Positions 8,777 through 16,380 of a DNA stretch of 64,000 nucleotides are shown here, one piece after another. This DNA is from Paraeggerthella hominis. GTDB lineage: Bacteria; Actinomycetota; Coriobacteriia; Coriobacteriales; Eggerthellaceae. The notes below the pieces were generated by a model. The model saw nothing but the letters and a program-made list of their open reading frames with translations. It did no database searches and was not told the DNA's origin. The number at the start of each line of letters is the position of its first letter. Positions within the stretch are counted from its first letter, which is position 1. The position numbers and the translations under genes were made by a program. The stretch covers positions 333,127 to 397,126 of the forward strand of contig NZ_JAJNOQ010000002.1 of assembly GCF_021044775.1 (NCBI RefSeq). The letters are read 5' to 3'.

Positions 8777-9355
8777 GTGGAACTGCTGGAGGAACGCATC
8801 AGGCGTGATGGGGTGGTGAAGTCGGAGGGCGTCCTGAAGGTGGACAGCTTCCTGAACCATCAACTGGACATTGATCTCTTCGATGAGATGGGCGCCGAGT
8901 TCAAGCGGCTGTTCGCTGATGCTCCCGTAACGAAGATTCTTACCATCGAGGCTTCCGGCATTGGAATAGCCTGCGTGGTTGCTCGGCATTTCGGGGTGCC
9001 GGTGGTGTTTGCGAAGAAAGCTCAGTCGATCAACCTGGATGGCGAGATGTACACCACGTGCATCCAGTCGTTCACGCACGGTCGCGTGTACGACGTCATC
9101 GTGTCCAAAAAGTTCTTGGGGCCGAACGACCACGTTTTGATCATCGACGACTTCCTGGCTAACGGGTGCGCGCTGAACGGGCTGATCGAGCTTGTGGACG
9201 AAGCGGGCGCAACGGTCGAGGGCATTGGCATCGCGGTCGAGAAGGGCTTCCAGCCGGGCGGCGCCGATCTGCGCGAACGCGGGTATCGCCTGGAGTCGCT
9301 TGCCATCGTCGAGAGCATGGATCCGGAAACGGGCGAGATCGGGTTTCGCCGATGA
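8777..9355 (+). CDS. xpt: Xanthine phosphoribosyltransferase
   Basis: Cytoplasmic purine salvage enzyme that transfers xanthine onto PRPP to form XMP. The 192-aa length matches the family. The N-terminus MELLEERIRRDGVV is characteristic of Xpt, and the PRPP-binding loop VLIIDDFLANG lies at about 120-130. The start is a GTG at 8777 behind CGGAGGAGA; longer upstream frames add residues not seen in the family. Its stop overlaps the start of the purine permease gene (ATGA), so the two are translationally coupled. The xpt-permease pair is a common arrangement for purine scavenging. A structured leader candidate sits just upstream. Confidence 0.94.
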   Translation: MELLEERIRRDGVVKSEGVLKVDSFLNHQLDIDLFDEMGAEFKRLFADAPVTKILTIEASGIGIACVVARHFGVPVVFAKKAQSINLDGEMYTTCIQSFTHGRVYDVIVSKKFLGPNDHVLIIDDFLANGCALNGLIELVDEAGATVEGIGIAVEKGFQPGGADLRERGYRLESLAIVESMDPETGEIGFRR

Positions 9356-10785
9356 AGACGTTCGCAACCGAGAACCTGTTCAAGCTTGACGGCGACATCC
9401 CCCTGCTTCGAGCCGTTCCTTTTGGCGTTCAGCACATCCTTGCGATGTTCGTCGCCAACCTCGCGCCCATCGTCATCGTGGCCAGCGCCGCCGGCTTGAG
9501 CGACGGGCAGACCGGCACGCTCATCCAAAGCGCCATGCTGATTGCGGGCATCGGCACGCTCATTCAGCTGTTCCCGTTGTGGCGTGTGGGGTCGGGATTG
9601 CCTATTGTCATGGGCATCAGCTTCACCTTCGTGACGGTGCTGTGCGGCATCGTGGCTACGTACGGCTACAACGTGGCTATTGGCGCCATCATCATCGGTG
9701 GCATCATCGAGGGCGTTTTGGGCCTGTTCGCGCGGTATTGGCGTCGCATCATATCGCCCATCGTTGCGGCGGTGGTGGTGACGTCCATCGGGTTCTCGCT
9801 TTTGGGCGTGGGCGCTGCTTCGTTCGGCGGCGGCAACGGCGCGCCGGACTTCGGTTCTCCGCAAAACTTGCTGCTGGGAACCATCTCGCTTGTTTCGTGT
9901 CTGGTGTTTCAGGTTCTGGCCAAAGGCAAGACCAAGCAGTTGTCGGTTTTGTTCGGCCTGATCATTGGCTATGTGGTTGCGTTGGTGCTGGGCGCGGTCG
10001 ACTTCAGCGGCTTCGAGGGGCTTAGCTTGTTCGCATTCCCCCAGTTCATGCCGTTTGCTCCGGAGTTTAATCTGGGCGCCATCGTTTCGGTGACGCTGAT
10101 CTTCCTGGTGTCGGCTACCGAGACCATCGGCGACACGTCGGCCCTTACCATGGTGGGCCTGAACCGCGAGGTCAAAGAGAAGGAGCTTTCGGGCTCGATC
10201 GCTTGCGACGGTTTCGTCAGCTCGTTGTCGGCGTGCTTCGGGTGCCTGCCCATCACGTCGTTCTCGCAGAACGTCGGCCTGGTGGCCATGACGAAGGTTG
10301 TGAACCGCAAGGCTATCGCCACGGGTGCGGCCATCATGATTTTGGCGGCGTTCCTGCCGGTCATCAGCACGGTGTTCTCGTCTTTGCCCGAGGCGGTGCT
10401 GGGCGGTTGCACCATCATGATGTTCGGCAACATTATCGTGAGCGGTTTTCAGATGATCGCGCGGGCGGGCTTCACGCAGCGCAATATCTTGATCGCCGCG
10501 CTTTCGCTGGCGGTTGGCATTGGCTTTACGCAGGTGGCGGACTTGTTCGCGGTGTTCCCGGAGCTGATCCAAAGCGTGTTCGCGCAGAACTGCGTGGCCA
10601 TGGTATTCCTGGTTGCCGTAGTGGCGAACCTGGTGTTGCCCAAAAACATCAAAGTGGAGGGAGATCCGGGGGCGGCTGATTCTATCCAGGGCGACTCGCC
10701 TGTTGAGGGTGCCGCTGGGGAGGGAGTTGCTTCAGCCGGGGCGCCCTCGCAGTCTGCTGACGCGGGAGATTTAGCGCGCGCCTAG
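9352..10785 (+). CDS. pbuX: NCS2 family xanthine/uracil permease (PbuX-like)
   Basis: 477-aa inner-membrane purine permease of the nucleobase-cation symporter-2 family, with about 14 hydrophobic segments. The N-terminal GVQHILAMFVANLAPI is the classic NCS2 start, and the family motif region with SATETIGDTSALT and the later SFSQNVGLVAMT are present; Q and N in that motif normally contact the base. The ATG at 9352 overlaps the xpt stop (ATGA), which fixes this start. The pairing with xpt makes xanthine the most likely substrate. The C-terminal 40 residues are an acidic, Gly/Ala-rich tail. A T-less 16-bp hairpin follows the gene. Confidence 0.93.
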   Translation: MKTFATENLFKLDGDIPLLRAVPFGVQHILAMFVANLAPIVIVASAAGLSDGQTGTLIQSAMLIAGIGTLIQLFPLWRVGSGLPIVMGISFTFVTVLCGIVATYGYNVAIGAIIIGGIIEGVLGLFARYWRRIISPIVAAVVVTSIGFSLLGVGAASFGGGNGAPDFGSPQNLLLGTISLVSCLVFQVLAKGKTKQLSVLFGLIIGYVVALVLGAVDFSGFEGLSLFAFPQFMPFAPEFNLGAIVSVTLIFLVSATETIGDTSALTMVGLNREVKEKELSGSIACDGFVSSLSACFGCLPITSFSQNVGLVAMTKVVNRKAIATGAAIMILAAFLPVISTVFSSLPEAVLGGCTIMMFGNIIVSGFQMIARAGFTQRNILIAALSLAVGIGFTQVADLFAVFPELIQSVFAQNCVAMVFLVAVVANLVLPKNIKVEGDPGAADSIQGDSPVEGAAGEGVASAGAPSQSADAGDLARA

Positions 10786-10802
10786 TATACGACGAAGCGA
10801 AG

Positions 10803-10840
10803 CGAGCGCCGTCGGACCTTGCGGGGTCCGACGGCGCTCG
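10803..10840 (+). terminator. Terminator-like hairpin after pbuX
   Basis: A perfect 16-bp stem (10803-10818 with 10825-10840) and TTGCGG loop. There is no following T-run, so intrinsic termination is uncertain. Confidence 0.6.
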
Positions 10841-10950
10841 TGCGTGATGGGCGCCGCGCCGCGCCGGGCGCGGGTGTCGGGTACGCGCATCGGGCGCGGC
10901 GGGGCTGCGCGCCGGGCACGGCGGAGGCTGTCGGCGCCGCTGCAGGGATA

Positions 10951-11004
10951 TTGTCGCCCGAAACGTACGGTTTTGCCGCGAAAACCGTACGTTTCGGGCG
11001 ACAA
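10951..11004. repeat. Perfect inverted repeat, 24-bp arms, 6-nt loop
   Basis: Arm TTGTCGCCCGAAACGTACGG plus TTTT (10951-10974), loop GCCGCG, and an exact reverse complement at 10981-11004. It lies about 100 bp upstream of the CNNM/CorC promoter and about 110 bp after the pbuX terminator, in a GC-rich surround. Confidence 0.92.
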
Positions 11005-11101
11005 TGCGTTCTTCGTCGTGCGCTCGGACCCGCGACCCGCGCCCGGCCCCGAACCCGCGACCTGCGACCCGCGCCGCGGCCCATGCCCTTGCGGCCCCTG
11101 G

Positions 11102-11129
11102 TTGTCCTTTGGTAACACTTCTGTATAAA
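11102..11129 (+). promoter_or_regulatory. Candidate promoter for the CNNM/CorC gene
   Basis: TTGTCC at 11102-11107 and TATAAA at 11124-11129 with a 16-bp spacer, followed by a leader of about 130 nt. Confidence 0.5.
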
Positions 11130-11261
11130 GCGTAGTTTTTCACTCAGGCTCTCCTGCGAACTGGTACAAATAGTAGGGACAGCAAAAGCGCTGCTTGGCA
11201 GGTGGCCTAGGAAACCGCCTTCAGCAGACATTGACAACCGAACCTAAGGAGACCAGCTTTA

Positions 11262-12581
11262 ATGCCTGTTGCGTTAAGCCTTTTTCTTGTCCTGTTCTTT
11301 CTCATCATGAATGCGTTTTTCGTCGCCGCCGAGTTTTCGCTCGTTCGCGTGCGCAAATCCCAGGTTGAGATCCTTGTCGAAGAGGGTCGTCCCGGCGCCA
11401 AGTACACCAAATTGGTCGCTGACAACGTTAACGCGTACCTTTCCGCTTGCCAGCTGGGCATCACCCTTGCCTCGCTCGCGCTGGGCTGGCTGGGCGAACC
11501 TGCCGTTTCCGCGCTCATTTCTCCGCTGCTTTCGGCGTTCGGTCTGCCCGAGGCCGCCATTCACGCTATCGCCATCGCCGTTGGCTTCATCATCATCACG
11601 GCGTTGCACATCGTGGTGGGCGAGCTTATTCCGAAGTCGCTCGCCATTTTCTCAACTGAAAAGTACTCCCTGCTCACGGCCACGCCGCTCGTGTGGTTCT
11701 ACCGTCTGACCTACCCGGTCATGTGGCTGTTCAACACCATTACGAACGGCGTCATGAAAATGCTCGGCCACGATGCGGCCAGCGAGCACGAGGTGTACAC
11801 CGACGAAGAAATCAAGCTGCTGATCGACGAGAGCACCGAAAGCGGCCTGATCGACCCCGAGCAGAACGCCTACGTGGACAACATTTTCGACCTGGGCGAC
11901 AAGGACGCCGAGGCTATCATGACTCCGCGCACCGACCTCATCTGCATCGACTTGGAAGACTCGCTCGAGGAGAACATGCAGCTGGTGCAGCGCTACAAGT
12001 ACACGCGCTACCCGGCGTGCCGTGGGACGAAGGACCGCATCGTGGGCTTCGTGCACGTGAAGGACCTGTACACGCTGTCCGAGCATGCAACGGTGGACGA
12101 CCTGCGCATTCGAACGATTCAGGCCGTCCCCGAGGGCGTGCCCATCGCCAAGCTGCTGCAGACGCTGCAGGAAAAGCGCACCAAGATCGCGGTGGTCATC
12201 GACGAGCACGGCGGCACTGCCGGCATCGTTACCATGAGCGACATCATGGAGCAGATCGTGGGCCGCATCGACGACGAGTACCAGCACGGCGACACCGACG
12301 AAGTGGTGAACATGGAAGACGGCAGCTACCTGGTGGACGGCTCGCTGCCTATCGATGAGGTGGGCGACCTGATCGGCTTCAAGCCCGTCGAGTCGGAGGA
12401 GTGCGAAACGGCGGGCGGCTTGCTGCTCACGCTGTTCGACCGAATCCCCGACGAGGGCGACTCGGTGTCGGTCGAGGGCGGCGGTAAAAAAGCGTCGTTC
12501 ACCGTTGTGGACATGGACCGCCACCGCATCGACAAGATTCGCCTCGTGCTGGAAGACCTGCCGGAGAGCGAAGACGAATAA
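11262..12581 (+). CDS. CNNM/CorC (HlyC/CorC) family membrane protein
   Basis: 439-aa protein of the hemolysin C/CorC family, involved in divalent cation (Mg/Co) handling or resistance. Order of domains: an N-terminal DUF21/CNNM membrane domain (residues 1 to about 150, three to four helices, AAEFSLVRVRKSQV after the first), a linker with an acidic helix, paired CBS modules (about 200-325, including MTPRTDLICID and DEHGGTAGIVTMSDIMEQ) and a C-terminal CorC_HlyC domain (about 345-430). ATG at 11262 follows CTAAGGAGACC. It faces the amidohydrolase across a shared terminator. The transported ion is not predictable. Confidence 0.9.
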   Translation: MPVALSLFLVLFFLIMNAFFVAAEFSLVRVRKSQVEILVEEGRPGAKYTKLVADNVNAYLSACQLGITLASLALGWLGEPAVSALISPLLSAFGLPEAAIHAIAIAVGFIIITALHIVVGELIPKSLAIFSTEKYSLLTATPLVWFYRLTYPVMWLFNTITNGVMKMLGHDAASEHEVYTDEEIKLLIDESTESGLIDPEQNAYVDNIFDLGDKDAEAIMTPRTDLICIDLEDSLEENMQLVQRYKYTRYPACRGTKDRIVGFVHVKDLYTLSEHATVDDLRIRTIQAVPEGVPIAKLLQTLQEKRTKIAVVIDEHGGTAGIVTMSDIMEQIVGRIDDEYQHGDTDEVVNMEDGSYLVDGSLPIDEVGDLIGFKPVESEECETAGGLLLTLFDRIPDEGDSVSVEGGGKKASFTVVDMDRHRIDKIRLVLEDLPESEDE

Positions 12582-12590
12582 CGCATGAAA

Positions 12591-12623
12591 AAAGAGGGCT
12601 CGCAATTCTGCGGGCCCTCTTTT
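12591..12623. terminator. Bidirectional terminator between convergent genes
   Basis: A 13-bp stem (AAAGAGGGCTCGC with GCGGGCCCTCTTT, one wobble) and AATTCT loop. The A-run on one side and T-run on the other let it serve both the CNNM/CorC gene (+) and the amidohydrolase (-). Confidence 0.85.
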
Positions 12624-12643
12624 ACGAAAGCGCGGTCTCTCGG

Positions 12644-13435
12644 CTACCCCACCTTCACGCCGGCGAACCGCTCGGCGTTGTGCCAGAGCATGTTCTCCAG
12701 TTCGTCTTCGCTGAAGCCTGCGGTAACGAACTGGTCGTATTCGGCGGCAGGATCCCACATGGGGAAGTCCGACCCGAACATGATACGGTCGGTGCCCCAC
12801 ATGCGCGCCAACTCCACGGTGCGGCGTTGTCCCAGGAAGAACTGCGAACTGGACGCGTCTACGAACAGGTTCTCGTTGTGCAGGATGTCGTAGCCTACGT
12901 CGTAGCGCGACCAGCAGCCGAAATGCGCGGCATCCACCACAAGGTCGGGGAACGTCTTCAGGACGTTCAACAACCGCTGTGGATGCGAATAGTCGTATCG
13001 GTAGTCGCCGGTATGCAGCACGATAGGCATGCGGCCTTCTATGATTTCGTACACGTTCATAAGGCGCGGGTCGTCCATATTCACATGCTGCGTGTCGGGG
13101 TGCAGCTTCATGCCGTGCAGACCCAGGCCGATGGCCCGCTCGATTTCCTTTTCGGGATCCGGGTAATCTTGATGCATGGTCATGAAACCGATGAACTCAG
13201 GATGCAGCCGGCATTGCTCGGCGATGAAATTGTTGATGGTTTCCACGCTGCCCGGCGTGGTGGCCACCGAATGCACAATGAAGTGTGTGATGGGCGCACG
13301 CTCCTTCGAGGCCAGCAGGTGCTCCACCGTGCCTTTGCCGTACATGTCGATGACGTAGAAGTCCCCGATGGCGTCGACGGCGCGCGAGGCGATTTTATCC
13401 GGGTAGATGTGGGCGTGGGCGTCGATGACGGCCAT
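12644..13435 (-). CDS. Amidohydrolase-2 family metal-dependent hydrolase
   Basis: 263-aa TIM-barrel hydrolase of the amidohydrolase-related family. Metal-ligand motifs are visible: DAHAH (His7, His9), KLHPDTQ, VLHTGDYRYDYSHP and the C-terminal FGSDFPMWDP aspartate. The layout is closest to the uncharacterised TIM-barrel group that includes decarboxylases such as the ACMSD relatives; no substrate can be assigned. The ATG at 13435 follows AAAGGAG on the minus strand; an in-frame upstream extension to 13510 lacks a ribosome site. It is transcribed alone, convergent with the CNNM/CorC gene and divergent from groEL. Confidence 0.78.
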   Translation of the reverse strand: MAVIDAHAHIYPDKIASRAVDAIGDFYVIDMYGKGTVEHLLASKERAPITHFIVHSVATTPGSVETINNFIAEQCRLHPEFIGFMTMHQDYPDPEKEIERAIGLGLHGMKLHPDTQHVNMDDPRLMNVYEIIEGRMPIVLHTGDYRYDYSHPQRLLNVLKTFPDLVVDAAHFGCWSRYDVGYDILHNENLFVDASSSQFFLGQRRTVELARMWGTDRIMFGSDFPMWDPAAEYDQFVTAGFSEDELENMLWHNAERFAGVKVG

Positions 13436-13618
13436 GGGCTCGTGCTCCTTTGCAATGTGCGGTTTGTGCGGTGCGACGTTGGGCAACGTATGCGGCGCAT
13501 CGCTGTCCAAGAGCCGTGCAACTTTCGATTGTAGAACATCGCGGTTTCGGGCGCATTAGGCAGAAGGGTATTTCTGGGTGTCACTTTGCATTGGTCACGA
13601 GGAAAAAGGGCCGAAAGA

Positions 13619-13645
13619 CTAGCACTCGAAGCAAAAGAGTGCTAA
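13619..13645. promoter_or_regulatory. CIRCE element (HrcA operator) upstream of groEL
   Basis: CTAGCACTC-N9-GAGTGCTAA, matching the CIRCE consensus TTAGCACTC-N9-GAGTGCTAA at 17 of 18 positions. It lies 133 bp before the groEL start, within its 5' leader or promoter. Confidence 0.95.
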
Positions 13646-13778
13646 CTTTTTCGACAGTGACTTTAACAAGCTCCCGCACGCCTGAAACGGCGATGTTGAA
13701 CCGCTTGAGGGCGCGGGACGCCTATCGTGCGCGCGGTGATGGCGAAGCGCCGCACACCGATGAGAAGGGAACCGAACT

Positions 13779-15365
13779 ATGTCCAAAGACATTGCTTTCG
13801 ACAACGAAACCCGTGCGAAAATGGCCGCTGGCGTGAACAAGCTGGCTGGCGCCGTAAGGGTGACGATCGGCCCCAAGGGCCGCTACGTTGCCATGCAGAA
13901 GGAGCACGAGAAGCCGAACGTTTCCAACGATGGCGCAACCGTGGCGGCCAACGTCGACCTTGAGGATCCCATCGAGAACATGGGCATGAAGATCGTGCGC
14001 GAGGCTGCTGTGGCGGCCAACAACGATGCGGGCGACGGCACCACGACGGCAACCATCCTGTCCGACGCCATTGTGAGCGAAGGCGTGCGCTGCGTTATCT
14101 CGGGTTCCGATCCGCTGGCGTTGCGCCGCGGCATCCAGCGCGCCGCAGACGCGGTGGCGCAGGAGGTGCTCAAGGACGCCGTCGAGGTTTCCACGCGTGA
14201 GCAGATAGCCGAGATCGCAACGGTTTCCGCAGGAGATCGGGTCATCGGCGAAAAGATCGCCGAGGCCATGGACGCTATCGGCAAAGACGGCATCATCTCT
14301 GTGGAGAAGTCCCAGAACTTCGGCATCGAGGTGAAGATCCTCAAGGGCATGATGTTCGACAACGGCTTTATCTCCCCCTACATGGCCGATGATCAGGGCC
14401 GTTTGGAAGGCGAGCTGAAAGAGCCCTACATCCTTCTGACCGATCAGCGCCTGGGCGACAATTTCGCCGACATCGTGCCCGTGCTGGAGGAGGTCATGCA
14501 GTCCGGCCACCCGCTGCTGATCGCCGCCGAGGACGTGCGTGGCGAGGCGCTGAACGCGCTGCTCATGAACCGCCGCCGCGGCACGCTGATCAGCGTTGCG
14601 GTAAAGGCGCCCGCTTTGGGCGACCGTCGCAAGGCGGAGCTTGAGGACCTGGCCATTCTTACCGGCGGCGAGGTCATTACTCCCGATCGCGGCCTGTCGC
14701 TTTCCGATGCGCGCAAGAGCATGCTCGGTCGCGCTGCAAGCGTGCAGATCACCAAGGACCGTACGACCATTCTGGGCGGCAAGGGCAAGCCCGAGGACGT
14801 CGAGCAGCGCTGTGCCCAGCTGCGCGCCGAGATCGAGCGCACGCAGATCGACTACGATCGCGACGTGCTGCGCGAGCGCCTGGCGAAGCTGTCCAGCGGC
14901 ATCGCGGTGATGGAAGTGGGCGCGGCTACCGAGTCCGAGATGAACGAGATCCGCAGCCGCATTCAGGACGCTTTGCTGGCGACGCGTTCCGCTGCCGAGC
15001 AGGGCTTGGTCGCTGGCGGCGGCGTGGCGTTGCTGCAGGCTGCCGCTGCGCTGGACGATCTGAAGTGCGACGACCCCGAGGAGCAGCTGGGCGTGGACAT
15101 CCTGCGCAAGGCGCTCGAAGAGCCGCTGCGCGCGCTTGCCGAGAACGCGGGCTACCGCGGCGACGTTGCGGTCGAGACGGTCAAGGAGCTGCCGCAGGGC
15201 CATGGCTTGGATTGCATGACCGGCGAATACGGCGACATGATTTCTCGCGGCATTGCCGATCCCGCCAAGGTGACGTGCACGGCGTTGCAGGCTGCGGCTT
15301 CCGTTGCGTCCCTGATTCTGATCACGAACGCGTCGGTGAGCGACATGGTTCCCGAAGAGGACTAA
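13779..15365 (+). CDS. groL: Chaperonin GroEL (60 kDa)
   Basis: 528-aa chaperonin subunit that forms the ATP-driven folding chamber. GroEL hallmarks include IGPKGRYV near residue 28, VSNDGATVA, the ATP-site loop GDGTTTATIL near 86-95, and GGGVALLQA near 410. The protein ends in SDMVPEED with no Gly-Gly-Met tail, and it is a little shorter than the usual 540-548 residues. No groES is adjacent. A CIRCE element upstream indicates HrcA repression and heat induction. ATG at 13779 follows GAGAAGGGA. Whether this is the only GroEL or a second paralogue cannot be told from the window. Confidence 0.94.
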   Translation: MSKDIAFDNETRAKMAAGVNKLAGAVRVTIGPKGRYVAMQKEHEKPNVSNDGATVAANVDLEDPIENMGMKIVREAAVAANNDAGDGTTTATILSDAIVSEGVRCVISGSDPLALRRGIQRAADAVAQEVLKDAVEVSTREQIAEIATVSAGDRVIGEKIAEAMDAIGKDGIISVEKSQNFGIEVKILKGMMFDNGFISPYMADDQGRLEGELKEPYILLTDQRLGDNFADIVPVLEEVMQSGHPLLIAAEDVRGEALNALLMNRRRGTLISVAVKAPALGDRRKAELEDLAILTGGEVITPDRGLSLSDARKSMLGRAASVQITKDRTTILGGKGKPEDVEQRCAQLRAEIERTQIDYDRDVLRERLAKLSSGIAVMEVGAATESEMNEIRSRIQDALLATRSAAEQGLVAGGGVALLQAAAALDDLKCDDPEEQLGVDILRKALEEPLRALAENAGYRGDVAVETVKELPQGHGLDCMTGEYGDMISRGIADPAKVTCTALQAAASVASLILITNASVSDMVPEED

Positions 15366-15394
15366 CAATCGAGTTTTATCCTTCGTAATTTGAT

Positions 15395-15428
15395 GCCGGC
15401 CCGCGCTCGTGTGCGGACCGGCGTTTTT
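15395..15428 (+). terminator. Intrinsic terminator of groEL
   Basis: GC-rich stem (GCCGGCCCGC with GCGGACCGGC, one mismatch) followed by a T-run from 15424. Confidence 0.85.
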
Positions 15429-15572
15429 TACGGGGCGGTTGCGTGCGACAAGGGCGGGATTCATGTCGAAGGTGCTTTGCTGCCTTCGGGTTCGGAGCTT
15501 TCATCGCGGTGTTCTCACGCGATGCCCTCGGCGAGTTCTCGCAGATTCGCCCATCCGTGCTACACTTTTCCC

Positions 15573-16208
15573 ATGACTTCCTACACCACCATAGAGGGGC
15601 GGGCAACCGCCGAGATCGAAGAGAAGAAAAGCCGGTTCATCGCCAGCTTGGCCCACGTGGAAACCGAGGAGGAGGCGCTCGCCTTCCTCGAGGAGATCCG
15701 CGCGGCGAACCGCATGGCGCGCCATAACGTGTACGCGTACGTGCTGCGCGAAGGCGGCGCAGGCTCTTCGGGCCGCGTGCGGTACTCCGACGATGGCGAG
15801 CCGCAGAAGACGGCCGGCCTTCCCACCCTCGAGGTTGTTCAGCACGCAGGTCTTACCGACGTCATCGTGGTGGTCACGCGCTACTTCGGCGGCGTGCTGC
15901 TGGGAACGGGCGGCCTGGTGCGCGCTTACACGCAGGCGACGCAGGCGGGCGTCGAGGCGGCGCAGCTCGTGGTGGTTTCGCGCTGCGTGGACATTCGCAT
16001 TCGCACGGCGTATGCAAAGTACGACCAGTTGATGCGCATCGCGACGGACTGCGGCGCGAAGGTGCTCGATACGGTGTACGACGATGCCGTTACCCTGCAA
16101 CTGCGCATGCTCGACGGCACGCAGGACCCGCTGCTGAAAAAGCTGACGGAACTGGAGCGCGGACAGGAAAACGTTACGGTGAGCGACCCCTTGGAGGCTG
16201 CGTTCTAG
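15573..16208 (+). CDS. YigZ/IMPACT family protein
   Basis: 211-aa protein of the YigZ/YvyE (UPF0029/IMPACT) family, whose biochemical role is unsettled. The N-terminal domain shows EIEEKKSRFIASLAHV and the diagnostic DDGEPQKTAGLP followed by VVVTRYFGGVLLGTGGLVRAYTQA, the best-conserved stretch of the family. The C-terminal part (about 140-210) is a small ferredoxin-like domain. ATG at 15573 is the first methionine giving the family N-terminus; the ribosome site is weak. It is a single gene between the groEL terminator and the kinase gene. Confidence 0.92.
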   Translation: MTSYTTIEGRATAEIEEKKSRFIASLAHVETEEEALAFLEEIRAANRMARHNVYAYVLREGGAGSSGRVRYSDDGEPQKTAGLPTLEVVQHAGLTDVIVVVTRYFGGVLLGTGGLVRAYTQATQAGVEAAQLVVVSRCVDIRIRTAYAKYDQLMRIATDCGAKVLDTVYDDAVTLQLRMLDGTQDPLLKKLTELERGQENVTVSDPLEAAF

Positions 16209-16367
16209 CCACCTCTCGCTCGGCGCGTTCGCGCCCGCCGAGCTCGCACGCCCCGCGCCTACCGCGTCCCGCGCTTGCACACCGCCCGCCCTCCGCGCTC
16301 TGCCGTTATTGCCATCGCGGTGCCGTGGTGACCCCGGCATCTGAGCGCCCTTTGGACGCATCTGCTC

Positions 16368-16373
16368 TATAAT
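16368..16373 (+). promoter_or_regulatory. -10 box of a probable leaderless promoter
   Basis: A consensus TATAAT ends 7 bp before the ATG at 16381, so a start point 7 nt downstream would coincide with the start codon. No clear -35 at the right spacing. Confidence 0.5.
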
Positions 16374-16380
16374 GTCCCCC

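Larger units (their letters stand above)
10841..11261. other. Gap with palindrome and GC-rich low complexity
   Basis: No gene is supported. The stretch holds GC-rich low-complexity sequence, the 24-bp-arm palindrome at 10951-11004, a run of short CCCGCGACC-type repeats near 11030-11085, and then a promoter and roughly 130-nt leader for the CNNM/CorC gene. The leader (11130-11261) has small hairpin potential but I recognise no riboswitch class. Confidence 0.6.

Noticed and set aside
11130..11261. Mg2+ or Mn2+ riboswitch in the CNNM/CorC leader
   Set aside because: The leader length and gene type would fit, but none of the conserved M-box or yybP-ykoY core sequences is present.
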